Assembly (NCBI RefSeq): GCF_034356035.1
Contig: NZ_CP136423.1
Location: 1,116,001-1,180,000, forward strand
Reading direction: 5' to 3'
DNA length: 64,000 nt
Source of the DNA: Blautia hydrogenotrophica DSM 10507
GTDB lineage: Bacteria > Bacillota > Clostridia > Lachnospirales > Lachnospiraceae
Positions within the stretch are counted from its first letter, which is position 1. Every line of letters starts with the position of its first letter. A model generated the notes under the pieces. The model was not told the DNA's origin and did no database searches. It worked only from the letters and a program-made list of their open reading frames with translations. The position numbers and the translations under genes are program-made. Below are positions 1 through 6,876 of this stretch, piece by piece.

Positions 1-1661
1 ATGAGGTTTTCTATGCGTTTGCTAGAACCTCCATGAGCCCGATTATCTATGAGACACTGGACTATGCCAGTGGCATCACCGACGTGCATGGAAAACTGCT
101 GACACAAGGAAATGGAGCGTGTGCGTTTATCGGGCTGATTGCTCCGATGATTCAGGAAATTGTGGATAAGTATGGACTGGAAAATATGAAATCCGGGGAT
201 GTCTATATCATCAACGATCCCTATATGGGGGGCGGAACTCATCTGTCTGATATCGGGATGGTGATGCCAGTGTTCTATGGGGATGAAGTGATCGCTTTTG
301 TGGGAAACAAGGCCCACTGGTCAGATATTGGCGGGATGGCTGCCGGTTCTTTTACCACGGATTCCACGGAGGTATTTCAGGAAGGCCTGCGTTTCTCCGG
401 GGTGAAGCTCTTGGAAGGCGGAGAAATCTGTCAGCCATTGGTGGACATGATGATGTCAAATGTTCGCTATCCAGAAACTGCTCAGGGAGACATGTGGGGG
501 CAGATCGCTTCACTGAGAACTGGCTTTAAGCGGATTTGTGAGCTCTGTGACAAATATGGCGTGGAAGTGGTTAAGGGCTCTATGGAACGTTTACTGGAAC
601 AGGGTTCTTTGATTTCCTACAAACGCTTGAGAGAACTTCCAAGGGGAACTTGGGAGATGGAAGAATATATGGATGATGATGGCCATGGGAATCCAGTGAA
701 ATTGAAAGTGAAAGTGACGATCAAAGAGGATGAATTCATCGCGGATTTTACGGGAAGTAGTCCTCAGGTCATCAGTCCAATCAATACGGGTTATAGTTCT
801 CTGTGTGCTGGTGTGAGAGTGATCTATATGTCGATTCTGGGGCCGGAGATGGCAGTCAACGACGGAGTCTTTGATCCTATGAGGGTGATTGCACAGGACG
901 GTTCTGTACTGTCTTGTCATGCACCTGCACCCACGTCCTGTTATTTTGAGAGTATGATTTATTCTGTAGATGTGGTTTGGAAAGCGCTAGCACCGGTATT
1001 TCCGGAGGCTCTGGGGGCAGGGCATATGCTCTCCGTGTGTTCGGTAGTGCTGGCGGGGACAAAGCAGGGAAACGGAGAGCCTTTCCTGATTGTGGAACCC
1101 ACCGGAGGCGGTTGGGGTGCCAGCCAGGGAAAAGATGGTGAAGTAGGCCAGTTCTGTGTCGGGGATGGCGAGACTTACAACGTACCCGTGGAGATGGCCG
1201 AGAATCGATACGGAATCATGGTGGATGAGTACAGTCTACATACAGATGGAAAGGGAGCCGGACAGTTCCGCGGCGGCAGCGGTGCGGTCCGCACTTACCG
1301 GGCGATGACGGACGGGCAGCTCTTCACAGCTTCCTTTGGGCGAAATAAGTTTCCAGCCTGGGGTACCGGAGGGGGAAAGGACGGTTCCTACAATTACTTT
1401 GAATTCCACAGAAAAGATGGTTCCGTGGAGGGCCCCATGGGGATTGTTGCCAGAAAGCTGTTGAATACAGGGGATGCTGTGCGTATGGTCACTTGTACCG
1501 GAGGGGGATATGGAGATCCCCTGAAGCGGGAGCCGGAAAAAGTAGCTTGGGATGTGAAAAATGAATATATCAGTCTGAGACAGGCCGAGGAGGAGTATGG
1601 AGTAATCGTAGACCCTGTAACTTTTACGGTGAAGGGGTTAACAGAAAAGAGAGAAAAATGA
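1..1661 (+). CDS. Hydantoinase B/oxoprolinase family protein, 5' end outside the window
   Basis: This is the C-terminal bulk of a HyuB-type subunit, a family that hydrolyses hydantoin- or oxoproline-like rings, usually with a HyuA partner and ATP. The frame is open from base 3 without a start. Residues before the first internal ATG at 33 (EVFYAFARTS) and after it (SPIIYETLDYASGITD) match the conserved N-terminal region of the family, so the true start lies upstream. Family segments NDPYMGGGTHLSDIGMV and the Gly-rich block near GGWGASQGKDGE are present, and the C-terminal GGGYGDPLKR is typical. A hyuA partner is expected upstream and cannot be seen. Substrate is unknown; hydantoin, N-methylhydantoin and 5-oxoproline remain possible. 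Confidence 0.88.
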   Translation, partial: EVFYAFARTSMSPIIYETLDYASGITDVHGKLLTQGNGACAFIGLIAPMIQEIVDKYGLENMKSGDVYIINDPYMGGGTHLSDIGMVMPVFYGDEVIAFVGNKAHWSDIGGMAAGSFTTDSTEVFQEGLRFSGVKLLEGGEICQPLVDMMMSNVRYPETAQGDMWGQIASLRTGFKRICELCDKYGVEVVKGSMERLLEQGSLISYKRLRELPRGTWEMEEYMDDDGHGNPVKLKVKVTIKEDEFIADFTGSSPQVISPINTGYSSLCAGVRVIYMSILGPEMAVNDGVFDPMRVIAQDGSVLSCHAPAPTSCYFESMIYSVDVVWKALAPVFPEALGAGHMLSVCSVVLAGTKQGNGEPFLIVEPTGGGWGASQGKDGEVGQFCVGDGETYNVPVEMAENRYGIMVDEYSLHTDGKGAGQFRGGSGAVRTYRAMTDGQLFTASFGRNKFPAWGTGGGKDGSYNYFEFHRKDGSVEGPMGIVARKLLNTGDAVRMVTCTGGGYGDPLKREPEKVAWDVKNEYISLRQAEEEYGVIVDPVTFTVKGLTEKREK

Positions 1662-1726
1662 ACTTGTTAAATCGGTTGTACTTTTAGCATACCCGTATAG
1701 ATGAGATATATGAGAATAGTAGTACG

Positions 1727-1760
1727 GAAGGAAGACACTTGAAGTAGAGTATCTTCCTTC
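1727..1760 (+). terminator. Hairpin after the hydantoinase gene
   Basis: GAAGGAAGA (1727-1735) pairs with TCTTCCTTC (1752-1760) 66 bases after the hyuB stop. No clear T-tract follows, so this is a possible rather than classical terminator. The rest of the 256-base gap up to the methyltransferase shows no gene. Confidence 0.4.
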
Positions 1761-1917
1761 TATACTGTGCGATAAGCCCGGCAAGCGGTAGTCAGGCATA
1801 CACGAGCAGGTCTTTGCTTTGCTGAGAACTTTCTGTGTAAATGGTGTTTGGTATACTTTACAAATGATAGGCTGATAAGTAGTTAAGAGAATAAAGCAAG
1901 TATAAGGAGAAAAAGGA

Positions 1918-2688
1918 ATGGGAGAATTGGAAACGAAACATCTATCTATGGTAGACATATTGCTTGAAACTCATATTGGGCTGGAACGTCAAGGTCCTGG
2001 AAGTTCTGAAGCAGTTGAACAAGCTCTAGGATTTCTAAAGCCATTAAATCAATTCTCAAAGATTGCAGATTTAGGATGCGGGACAGGAGGACAAACTTTG
2101 CTTTTAGCAAAGTATTTATCTGGTACGATCATTGGTCTGGATATGTTTTCTGATTTTATAGATAAATTGAATGAAAATGCTAGAAAGATGAAGTTAGATA
2201 ATCGAGTAACAGGTATCATAGGTTCTATGGAGAAGCTGCCATTTCAAACAAAGTCTTTGGACTTAATCTGGTCAGAAGGTGCAATTGATAATATAGGTTT
2301 TAAAGAGGGACTTTCTCATTGGCACGGATTTCTTAAAAAGGGAGGCTTTATTGCGGTAACTTGTCCGTCTTGGCTTACAGAGGAAAGGCCGAATGTTGTA
2401 GAACGATTCTGGAATGATGCAGGAAGTCAATTGGAGACTATTAGTGATAATATAAAAATCATGCAAAAATGTGGTTATCAGTTTGTAGCATCTTTTGCTT
2501 TGCCACAAAAATGTTGGACAGAAAACTATTTTATTCCCCGTGAAAAGGCAATTAACAAACTTTTAGAAAAATATGCAGGGAATAAAATCATGATGGAGTA
2601 CGCTGAACAGAATCGATATGAAACAGAACTTTATTCCAAGTATAGTCAGCATTATGGATATGTATTTTATATTGGAAAAGTTATTTAA
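1918..2688 (+). CDS. Class I SAM-dependent methyltransferase
   Basis: A 256-residue cytosolic methyltransferase of the UbiE/Methyltransf_11-25 type. Motif I (ADLGCGTGGQT, about residues 50-60) binds SAM; the acidic residue after the second strand is in GLDMF, and a motif IV-like segment follows at LDLIWSEGAIDNIG. The start follows AAGGAGAAAAAGGA with good spacing. Codon use is more AT-rich than in the flanking hydantoinase gene, as is the next gene. The substrate cannot be told from sequence; small molecules are more likely than RNA given the overall fold. It is followed after 26 bases by a DUF3786 gene, which suggests co-transcription. Confidence 0.85.
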   Translation: MGELETKHLSMVDILLETHIGLERQGPGSSEAVEQALGFLKPLNQFSKIADLGCGTGGQTLLLAKYLSGTIIGLDMFSDFIDKLNENARKMKLDNRVTGIIGSMEKLPFQTKSLDLIWSEGAIDNIGFKEGLSHWHGFLKKGGFIAVTCPSWLTEERPNVVERFWNDAGSQLETISDNIKIMQKCGYQFVASFALPQKCWTENYFIPREKAINKLLEKYAGNKIMMEYAEQNRYETELYSKYSQHYGYVFYIGKVI

Positions 2689-2714
2689 ATTTCAATTTGT
2701 ATAGGAGACAAGAT

Positions 2715-3383
2715 GTGATATCTAAAAGTATGGTGTCAAATTATGAAAAAATGAAAGATAGTATGGCAGGTAAATTTTTACAGTATGATCAGGAAGAAAT
2801 CATTCAAAAGTTTTTGCTGGAGCATGACAGTAAATATATCTATATTCAGTTTGTGGGAAGAAGATATCGTATAAATCGCTTAACAGGAGCAATCAGCTGG
2901 TCCAAAGATCATTTTCAAACAGAAGAAAAAGCTGGGTATAATGAGGCTATGACAATATATGATGTTCTTTGCTACTCAAAAAAGAACTGCCATCTTGCAA
3001 ATGAATGGGTAAATATAAATAGTTTAACCACTGTTCAAGGCGGCACATTAAAAAAAGAAAATGATTTTTTTCAAAGTCTTGGAAAACATGATAATTGGAA
3101 AACCAAAGTTCTGGCACAAGCGTGTGAGGCTCTCCATGGAAAAGACTTAAAAAAGAGTGATGTGGCCTATGAATTTGATTTATTTCCTTTTCTATCATTG
3201 ATTCTGAGATATTGGGAAGCCGATGAAGATTTCCCTGCTACTATGCAAATTTGGACAGACAAAAATATCCTTGATTATATGCATTATGAAACGTTAATGT
3301 TTGCGGTTACACATATTATTGAGCGTATTAAAGATGAATATGAATTGATATATCAGAATTTCAATTTCACAGAATTGAGATAA
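2715..3383 (+). CDS. DUF3786-family protein
   Basis: A protein of about 222 residues resembling DUF3786, a Clostridia family of unknown function that I recall near corrinoid and Fe-S proteins. The similarity lies in the pattern: a strand like YIQFVGRRYRINRLTG near the N-terminus, a central GEWI/NEWVNINSLTTVQGG-like segment, and a C-terminal FPFLSLILRYWEADEDFPATMQIWTDKNILDYMHYETL. I chose GTG at 2715 because AGGAGA (2703-2708) is six bases upstream; an in-frame TTG at 2697 has no such site. No catalytic motif is evident. It probably shares a transcript with the preceding methyltransferase. Family assignment is from memory and moderately sure. Confidence 0.68.
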   Translation: MISKSMVSNYEKMKDSMAGKFLQYDQEEIIQKFLLEHDSKYIYIQFVGRRYRINRLTGAISWSKDHFQTEEKAGYNEAMTIYDVLCYSKKNCHLANEWVNINSLTTVQGGTLKKENDFFQSLGKHDNWKTKVLAQACEALHGKDLKKSDVAYEFDLFPFLSLILRYWEADEDFPATMQIWTDKNILDYMHYETLMFAVTHIIERIKDEYELIYQNFNFTELR

Positions 3384-3389
3384 GCTGTA

Positions 3390-3474
3390 CTGACATAGAT
3401 GCGCACGCCGCAATAAGGTGATTTACCCGCATAGCGGTGTTGCGGCGGCGCATAAGGTGGGGGATACCCTCAAG
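3390..3474. repeat. Intergenic repeat family F, copy 1
   Basis: GC-rich dyad-containing segment with GATGCGCACGCCGCA, then ACCCGCATAGCGGTGTTGC, ending ACCCTCAAG. Related segments occur near 4224, 6679, 28760 and 33415, sharing the pattern GCGCGCAAAGTGG...CCTCAAG. The end of this copy supplies the stop codon of the minus-strand GntR gene (bases 3470-3472). No reliable terminal repeats or target duplication were found. Confidence 0.5.
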
Positions 3475-4126
3475 AAAAATGTCTCAGAGATTCTTCTGTG
3501 AGATGTTTGTCGTAATGCTGATGCAGCAATTTTTGTACAAGGAAGACATCGTTTTTGCGTACAGCATCTAAAATGTGTTGATGTTCCTGGAGATTCAACT
3601 GCCGGTTTTCCAGTTTTGCGTGATGATTCATTGTGACAGATAGGTATAGCAGGCTGGATAGACGGTCGAAAATTTCCAGAAGTTTATGGTTTTCACAGGC
3701 CAGAAGAAATCCTTTGTCAAAATTGATGGAAGCTGTGATAAAGCCATTGATGTCTCCTTCCTCGAAAACTGCTTGTTGTATATTCAGTTGGTTCTCCAGA
3801 ATATTACAGAGATAGGAATTCTTTTTATCTTCCAGGCAGAGCTGGTAAGCGCCTAGTAGTTGCACCAGAATTGTTCGGTTGAGATCGCGGTAACTCTCCT
3901 GGGTAAAACCGATGACTCGAACTTTGTTGTTTAGACTGGCGACGACTAGTCCCTCTGCCTCTAACAGTGAAAGTGCTTCCCGCAGTGGAGTGTTGCTGGT
4001 TCCTAGCTCTTTAGAGAGCTGTACTAGATTCAGAGGGGTGTCCATAGGATATTCTAAGTTGAGAATCCTGTCTTTTATGATTTGGTAAATTTGTTCTTTC
4101 ATACTTTGTTTTCTAATTTGAGCCAT
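3470..4126 (-). CDS. GntR family (FadR/FCD subfamily) transcriptional regulator
   Basis: A 218-residue repressor-type regulator. The N-terminal winged helix (MKEQIYQIIKDRILNLEYPM..LNLVQLSKELGTSNTPLREALSLLEAEGLV, about residues 9-62) is typical of GntR. The helical C-terminal part (residues 70-210) fits an FCD ligand domain, with NRTILVQLLGAY and His-containing HHAKL and LLHQHYDKH segments that could bind metal and ligand. The start is preceded on its strand by AGAGGAAC. It is convergent to the hydantoinase/methyltransferase genes, and FCD regulators often control organic-acid or hydantoin catabolism, so control of the hyu locus is a reasonable guess only. Its stop codon lies inside an intergenic repeat. 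Confidence 0.9.
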   Translation of the reverse strand: MAQIRKQSMKEQIYQIIKDRILNLEYPMDTPLNLVQLSKELGTSNTPLREALSLLEAEGLVVASLNNKVRVIGFTQESYRDLNRTILVQLLGAYQLCLEDKKNSYLCNILENQLNIQQAVFEEGDINGFITASINFDKGFLLACENHKLLEIFDRLSSLLYLSVTMNHHAKLENRQLNLQEHQHILDAVRKNDVFLVQKLLHQHYDKHLTEESLRHFS

Positions 4127-4223
4127 AGTGTTCCTCTTTATTGTTGATTCTATAGTTAGACGATGGGTTACATGTATTTTTTACATTATTAGGGAGGGCT
4201 CATCTATGTTGAAAAATAGAAGG

Positions 4224-4333
4224 CTTTTCCTATAATACAAACACTCCACTAAAGACGTGCACGCCACAATAAAATATCTCGCTGCACAGTAGTACTGCGA
4301 TAGCGTGCAAAATGAGCTGGGTACCTCAAGACT
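4224..4333. repeat. Intergenic repeat family F, copy 2
   Basis: Begins CTTTTCCTATAATACAAAC, continues GACGTGCACGCCACA, and ends TACCTCAAGACT. The left part matches CTTTCCTATGACATAAACG at 28795 and the right part matches the ends of copies 1 and 3. It occupies much of the 346-base gap between the GntR gene and the next promoter. Confidence 0.45.
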
Positions 4334-4414
4334 GTGTGGATAGTGAGCTGAAAGAAGATTGCTCACTTTATTCTATTATAAGTGAAATTTAGTAAATTGT
4401 AAAAATAAATTTTT

Positions 4415-4443
4415 TTGACAAACTTATAAAAATCTCTTATAAT
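4415..4443 (+). promoter_or_regulatory. Sigma-A promoter of the 4473 gene
   Basis: TTGACA at 4415-4420 and TATAAT at 4438-4443 with a 17-base spacer, a consensus match, about 30 bases upstream of the start. Confidence 0.85.
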
Positions 4444-4472
4444 AAAGAAAATGGATGAAAAGAGGAAGGATT

Positions 4473-4700
4473 ATGAGAGAGTACGAAGTGATCTGGGAGA
4501 TATTTAATAAGTGTCCGAATAATCAAATGCGAGATGTTTTTGTGGATGAGATTGTTATAGATGACCCGGAAAAATTTATTCAGGATAAGTTCAAAGGAAA
4601 AGAGGTATCCTATGAGAAGACTGTGCTAGAGGATGGTACGATTATTTTTGATATTGTTACCTCTCAAATTAAACAGAGATATTCCTTTACAGAGATATAA
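4473..4700 (+). CDS. Small conserved protein of unknown function
   Basis: A 75-residue acidic protein starting MREYEVIWEIFNKCPNN. I chose ATG 4473 because AGGAAGGA lies just upstream; an in-frame ATG at 4455 has a weaker site. It has a consensus promoter of its own. No membrane segment or signal peptide is visible; there is one Cys (residue 11), and the C-terminus is SQIKQRYSFTEI. I recall similar short proteins in Lachnospiraceae but cannot name a family. The metal-sensor gene begins 79 bases downstream, so the two may be transcribed together. Confidence 0.7.
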   Translation: MREYEVIWEIFNKCPNNQMRDVFVDEIVIDDPEKFIQDKFKGKEVSYEKTVLEDGTIIFDIVTSQIKQRYSFTEI

Positions 4701-4779
4701 GAGATTGTTATAATAGAAGAAGTGCGAAAAAAATTTTTGCTGGAGGACAGTTAACAGGCAGGACACGAAGGAGGTAACT

Positions 4780-5142
4780 ATGGGCACAGAAGAAAAAGAG
4801 GGGATTCACACTCACGTACTCCCGGATGGTGCGGTGATTTCACATGCGCATTCGCACGAACACGGTCATGGACATACCCATAGTCATGCGCATACAAAGG
4901 CGGTCTTAAATCGTCTGTCCAGAGCAATAGGCCACATGGAATCTATCAAACGGATGGTGGAGAGCGGTAGAGACTGTAGTGAAGTCTTGATTCAGCTCTC
5001 AGCGGTGAAAGCTGCCATTAACAATACAGGCAAAATTATCCTTCAGGATCACATTGAGCATTGTATTGTAGATGCTGTGGAACATGGAGACCAGGAGGCA
5101 CTAAAAGAACTGGAAAAGGCAATTGACCGTTTTATAAAATAA
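4780..5142 (+). CDS. CsoR/RcnR-family metal-sensing repressor with a His-rich N-terminus
   Basis: A 120-residue protein. The C-terminal 85 residues form the all-helical CsoR/RcnR/FrmR domain: LNRLSRAIGHMESIKRMVESGRDCSEVLIQLSAVKAAINN...DHIEHC. The Cys in GRDCSE with the His and Cys in DHIEHC gives the Cys-His-Cys pattern of copper sensors of this family. The first 40 residues hold about a dozen His (SHAHSHEHGHGHTHSHAH), which would bind Ni, Co, Cu or Zn and is unusual for the family. It has a strong GGAGG site and is followed after 18 bases by an Mrp-type ATPase, so metal or Fe-S cofactor homeostasis is the likely theme. The metal is not determined. Confidence 0.86.
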   Translation: MGTEEKEGIHTHVLPDGAVISHAHSHEHGHGHTHSHAHTKAVLNRLSRAIGHMESIKRMVESGRDCSEVLIQLSAVKAAINNTGKIILQDHIEHCIVDAVEHGDQEALKELEKAIDRFIK

Positions 5143-5160
5143 AGGAACAGGAGAGATATT

Positions 5161-5991
5161 ATGGCAAAGGAATGCAACAGTACATCATGTACAAAGGAAG
5201 ACTGTGCCGGATGTTCACAGGCAAAAAAGCCTCAGAGCTTTCAGGTTGCAGCCAATGAATTTTCACAAGTAAAGAAAGTCATCGGAGTCATCAGCGGAAA
5301 AGGAGGCGTGGGAAAATCTTTTGTGACGGCGTCTCTGGCGAATATGATGGCTGCGAAGGGGTATCAAGTGGGCATTATGGATGCGGACATTACAGGTCCT
5401 TCGATTCCCAAAATGTATGGAATCAAGGGTACTGCGAAGGCGAGTGATGACGGAATTTATCCTATGATGGCACAAAATGGAATTAAGGTAATGTCTATTA
5501 ATTTATTGCTTCCGACAGAAGAGACCCCGGTAATCTGGAGAGGTCCTGTGCTTGCAAATACAGTGAAGCAGTTTTGGACAGATGTAATTTGGGGAGATTT
5601 GGATTATCTCTTTGTGGATATGCCGCCGGGGACGGGGGATGTGCCGCTGACAGCGTTCCAGTCTCTGCCTATTGACGGTGTTGTGATCGTATCCTCCCCT
5701 CAAGATCTCGTGCGAATGATTGTCAAAAAGGCATATAATATGGCAGATATGATGCATGTTCCGGTTCTGGGGTTGGTGGAGAACTACAGCTACGTGAAGT
5801 GTCCGGACTGTGGGAAAGAGATTAAAATCTTTGGAGAGAGCCATATCGAGGAGATTGCTCAGGAGATTCAAGTGCCAATTTTAGGGAAGATGCCGATTGA
5901 CATGGAACTGGCGAGAAAAGCGGACTGTGGAGCTTTCCATGAGATTCAGAATCTATATATTGAAAAAGCATATGAAGTAATGCCTAAATAA
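5161..5991 (+). CDS. Mrp/NBP35-type P-loop ATPase, Fe-S cluster carrier
   Basis: A 276-residue Mrp/ApbC-family protein. The deviant Walker A SGKGGVGKS is at about residues 45-53, followed by MDADITGPS and DMPPGTGD, all characteristic. CPDCGKE (about residue 218) is the CxxC that holds a bridging cluster between two subunits. The N-terminus carries four further Cys (CNSTSC, CAGC) as in NBP35-like forms. Members load [4Fe-4S] clusters onto apo-proteins in the cytosol. It lies directly behind the metal sensor. A role in maturing the Fe-S-rich CO dehydrogenase encoded 3.4 kb downstream is possible but unproven; it is not CooC. Confidence 0.92.
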   Translation: MAKECNSTSCTKEDCAGCSQAKKPQSFQVAANEFSQVKKVIGVISGKGGVGKSFVTASLANMMAAKGYQVGIMDADITGPSIPKMYGIKGTAKASDDGIYPMMAQNGIKVMSINLLLPTEETPVIWRGPVLANTVKQFWTDVIWGDLDYLFVDMPPGTGDVPLTAFQSLPIDGVVIVSSPQDLVRMIVKKAYNMADMMHVPVLGLVENYSYVKCPDCGKEIKIFGESHIEEIAQEIQVPILGKMPIDMELARKADCGAFHEIQNLYIEKAYEVMPK

Positions 5992-6000
5992 GGGCGACAG

Positions 6001-6055
6001 AAATTCAGCCACATGTAAGAGAATCTTTGATTCTTCCAGACATGTGGCTGAATTT
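6001..6055. terminator. Long perfect hairpin after the Mrp gene
   Basis: AAATTCAGCCACATGT (6001-6016) pairs perfectly with ACATGTGGCTGAATTT (6040-6055), with a further AGAATC/GATTCT pairing inside. It lies 10 bases after the stop. The TTCAGCC/GGCTGAA ends resemble the terminal repeats of the mobile elements in this window, though GTAAC ends and target duplications are missing. Confidence 0.75.
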
Positions 6056-6256
6056 TCATAAAAAAAGTGTTTGGTCTGTCAAAAAAGATATATTATATTT
6101 TGTATGCAGAATACAGAACAAATATTCTTGTGTAAAATTTACAATGATGAACTACTACTTTTTTCTTGTGTTATGTAAATTTAATTCAAAAAAATGAAGG
6201 CGAACGAGAGTATTTTAGTTGAGTGTACGAAATATGTAAACAATTTTTGAATCCCC

Positions 6257-6284
6257 TTGACAAATTGGAAAATCTGGGTAAAAT
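6257..6284 (+). promoter_or_regulatory. Promoter of the HPr-like gene
   Basis: TTGACA at 6257-6262 and TAAAAT at 6279-6284, spacer 16. The leader to the start at 6364 is about 70 bases. The stretch 6056-6256 is AT-rich and shows no gene. Confidence 0.75.
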
Positions 6285-6363
6285 AGCGGTAAACAAATTA
6301 ATTAACAAGCGCACAGCGATGTGTTAGCTCCAATGAAAATTGGTAATTAAGGAGGAATCTGTT

Positions 6364-6588
6364 ATGATGGAGCGTCAGATTAAATTATCAAGAGAAGATG
6401 TGCTAGATTTTGTAAATGCAGCAAGTAAATGTGACTGTGATATTGACATCTCTTACAACAGGGTAATCATCGATGCAAAGTCAATTCTCGGTATATTGAG
6501 TATGGATTTGAATCGTGTGCTCACAGTAAAATGTCATGGAGAAGATGGACAGTTTATGCAGAGCATCCAAAAATATGCAGTTGCATAA
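6364..6588 (+). CDS. HPr-fold protein lacking the phosphorylatable histidine
   Basis: A 74-residue protein that follows the HPr pattern: the segment DFVNAASKCDCDIDISYNRVIIDAKSILGILSMDL aligns with HPr residues of about 20-55, including the AKSIxGIxS motif that carries regulatory Ser46. The active-site GLHARP loop of HPr is replaced by SREDVLDF, so there is no His15 and it cannot take part in PTS phosphotransfer. The start follows GGAGG (6351-6355). It is a single-gene unit with its own promoter and a strong terminator. By analogy with Crh a regulatory role is conceivable, but that is inference. Confidence 0.78.
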   Translation: MMERQIKLSREDVLDFVNAASKCDCDIDISYNRVIIDAKSILGILSMDLNRVLTVKCHGEDGQFMQSIQKYAVA

Positions 6589-6621
6589 TTGAGTAGAGTA
6601 AAGATCATCATACAAGAAAAG

Positions 6622-6662
6622 TTCCCCCTGTCGGAAGTCAATTTTGGCAGGGGGAGCTTTTT
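6622..6662 (+). terminator. Intrinsic terminator of the HPr-like gene
   Basis: CCCCCTG pairs with CAGGGGG around the loop TCGGAAGTCAATTTTGG, followed by AGCTTTTTG. Confidence 0.9.
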
Positions 6663-6678
6663 GTTATGTACGAGGAAT

Positions 6679-6736
6679 TTCACCGCATAGCGGTGTTGCT
6701 GCGGCACGCAAAGTGGAACTGTGCCTTTCAAGACTA
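6679..6736. repeat. Intergenic repeat family F, copy 3
   Basis: TTTCACCGCATAGCGGTGTT, then GCGGCACGCAAAGTGGAACT and GCCTTTCAAGACT. The CCGCATAGCGGTGTTGC core is shared exactly with copy 1, and the CGCAAAGTGGNACTG end with copy 5. Confidence 0.5.
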
Positions 6737-6876
6737 AGGAGACAGAGAGTTTAACTTTTACAATTTATTTACCTGATTACTGTGAATGGAGTGAAGAAGT
6801 AACTTAAAAGTGATATAATAGGTGAAAAAGCTGCGATGGAAGAGAAATTACTGCGGTCAGACCGGGAGGAGATAGG

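Noticed and set aside
6001..6055. Another member of the mobile-element family
   Set aside because: The hairpin arms contain TTCAGCC/GGCTGAA, but there are no GTAAC ends and no target duplication, and its place right behind the Mrp gene fits a terminator.
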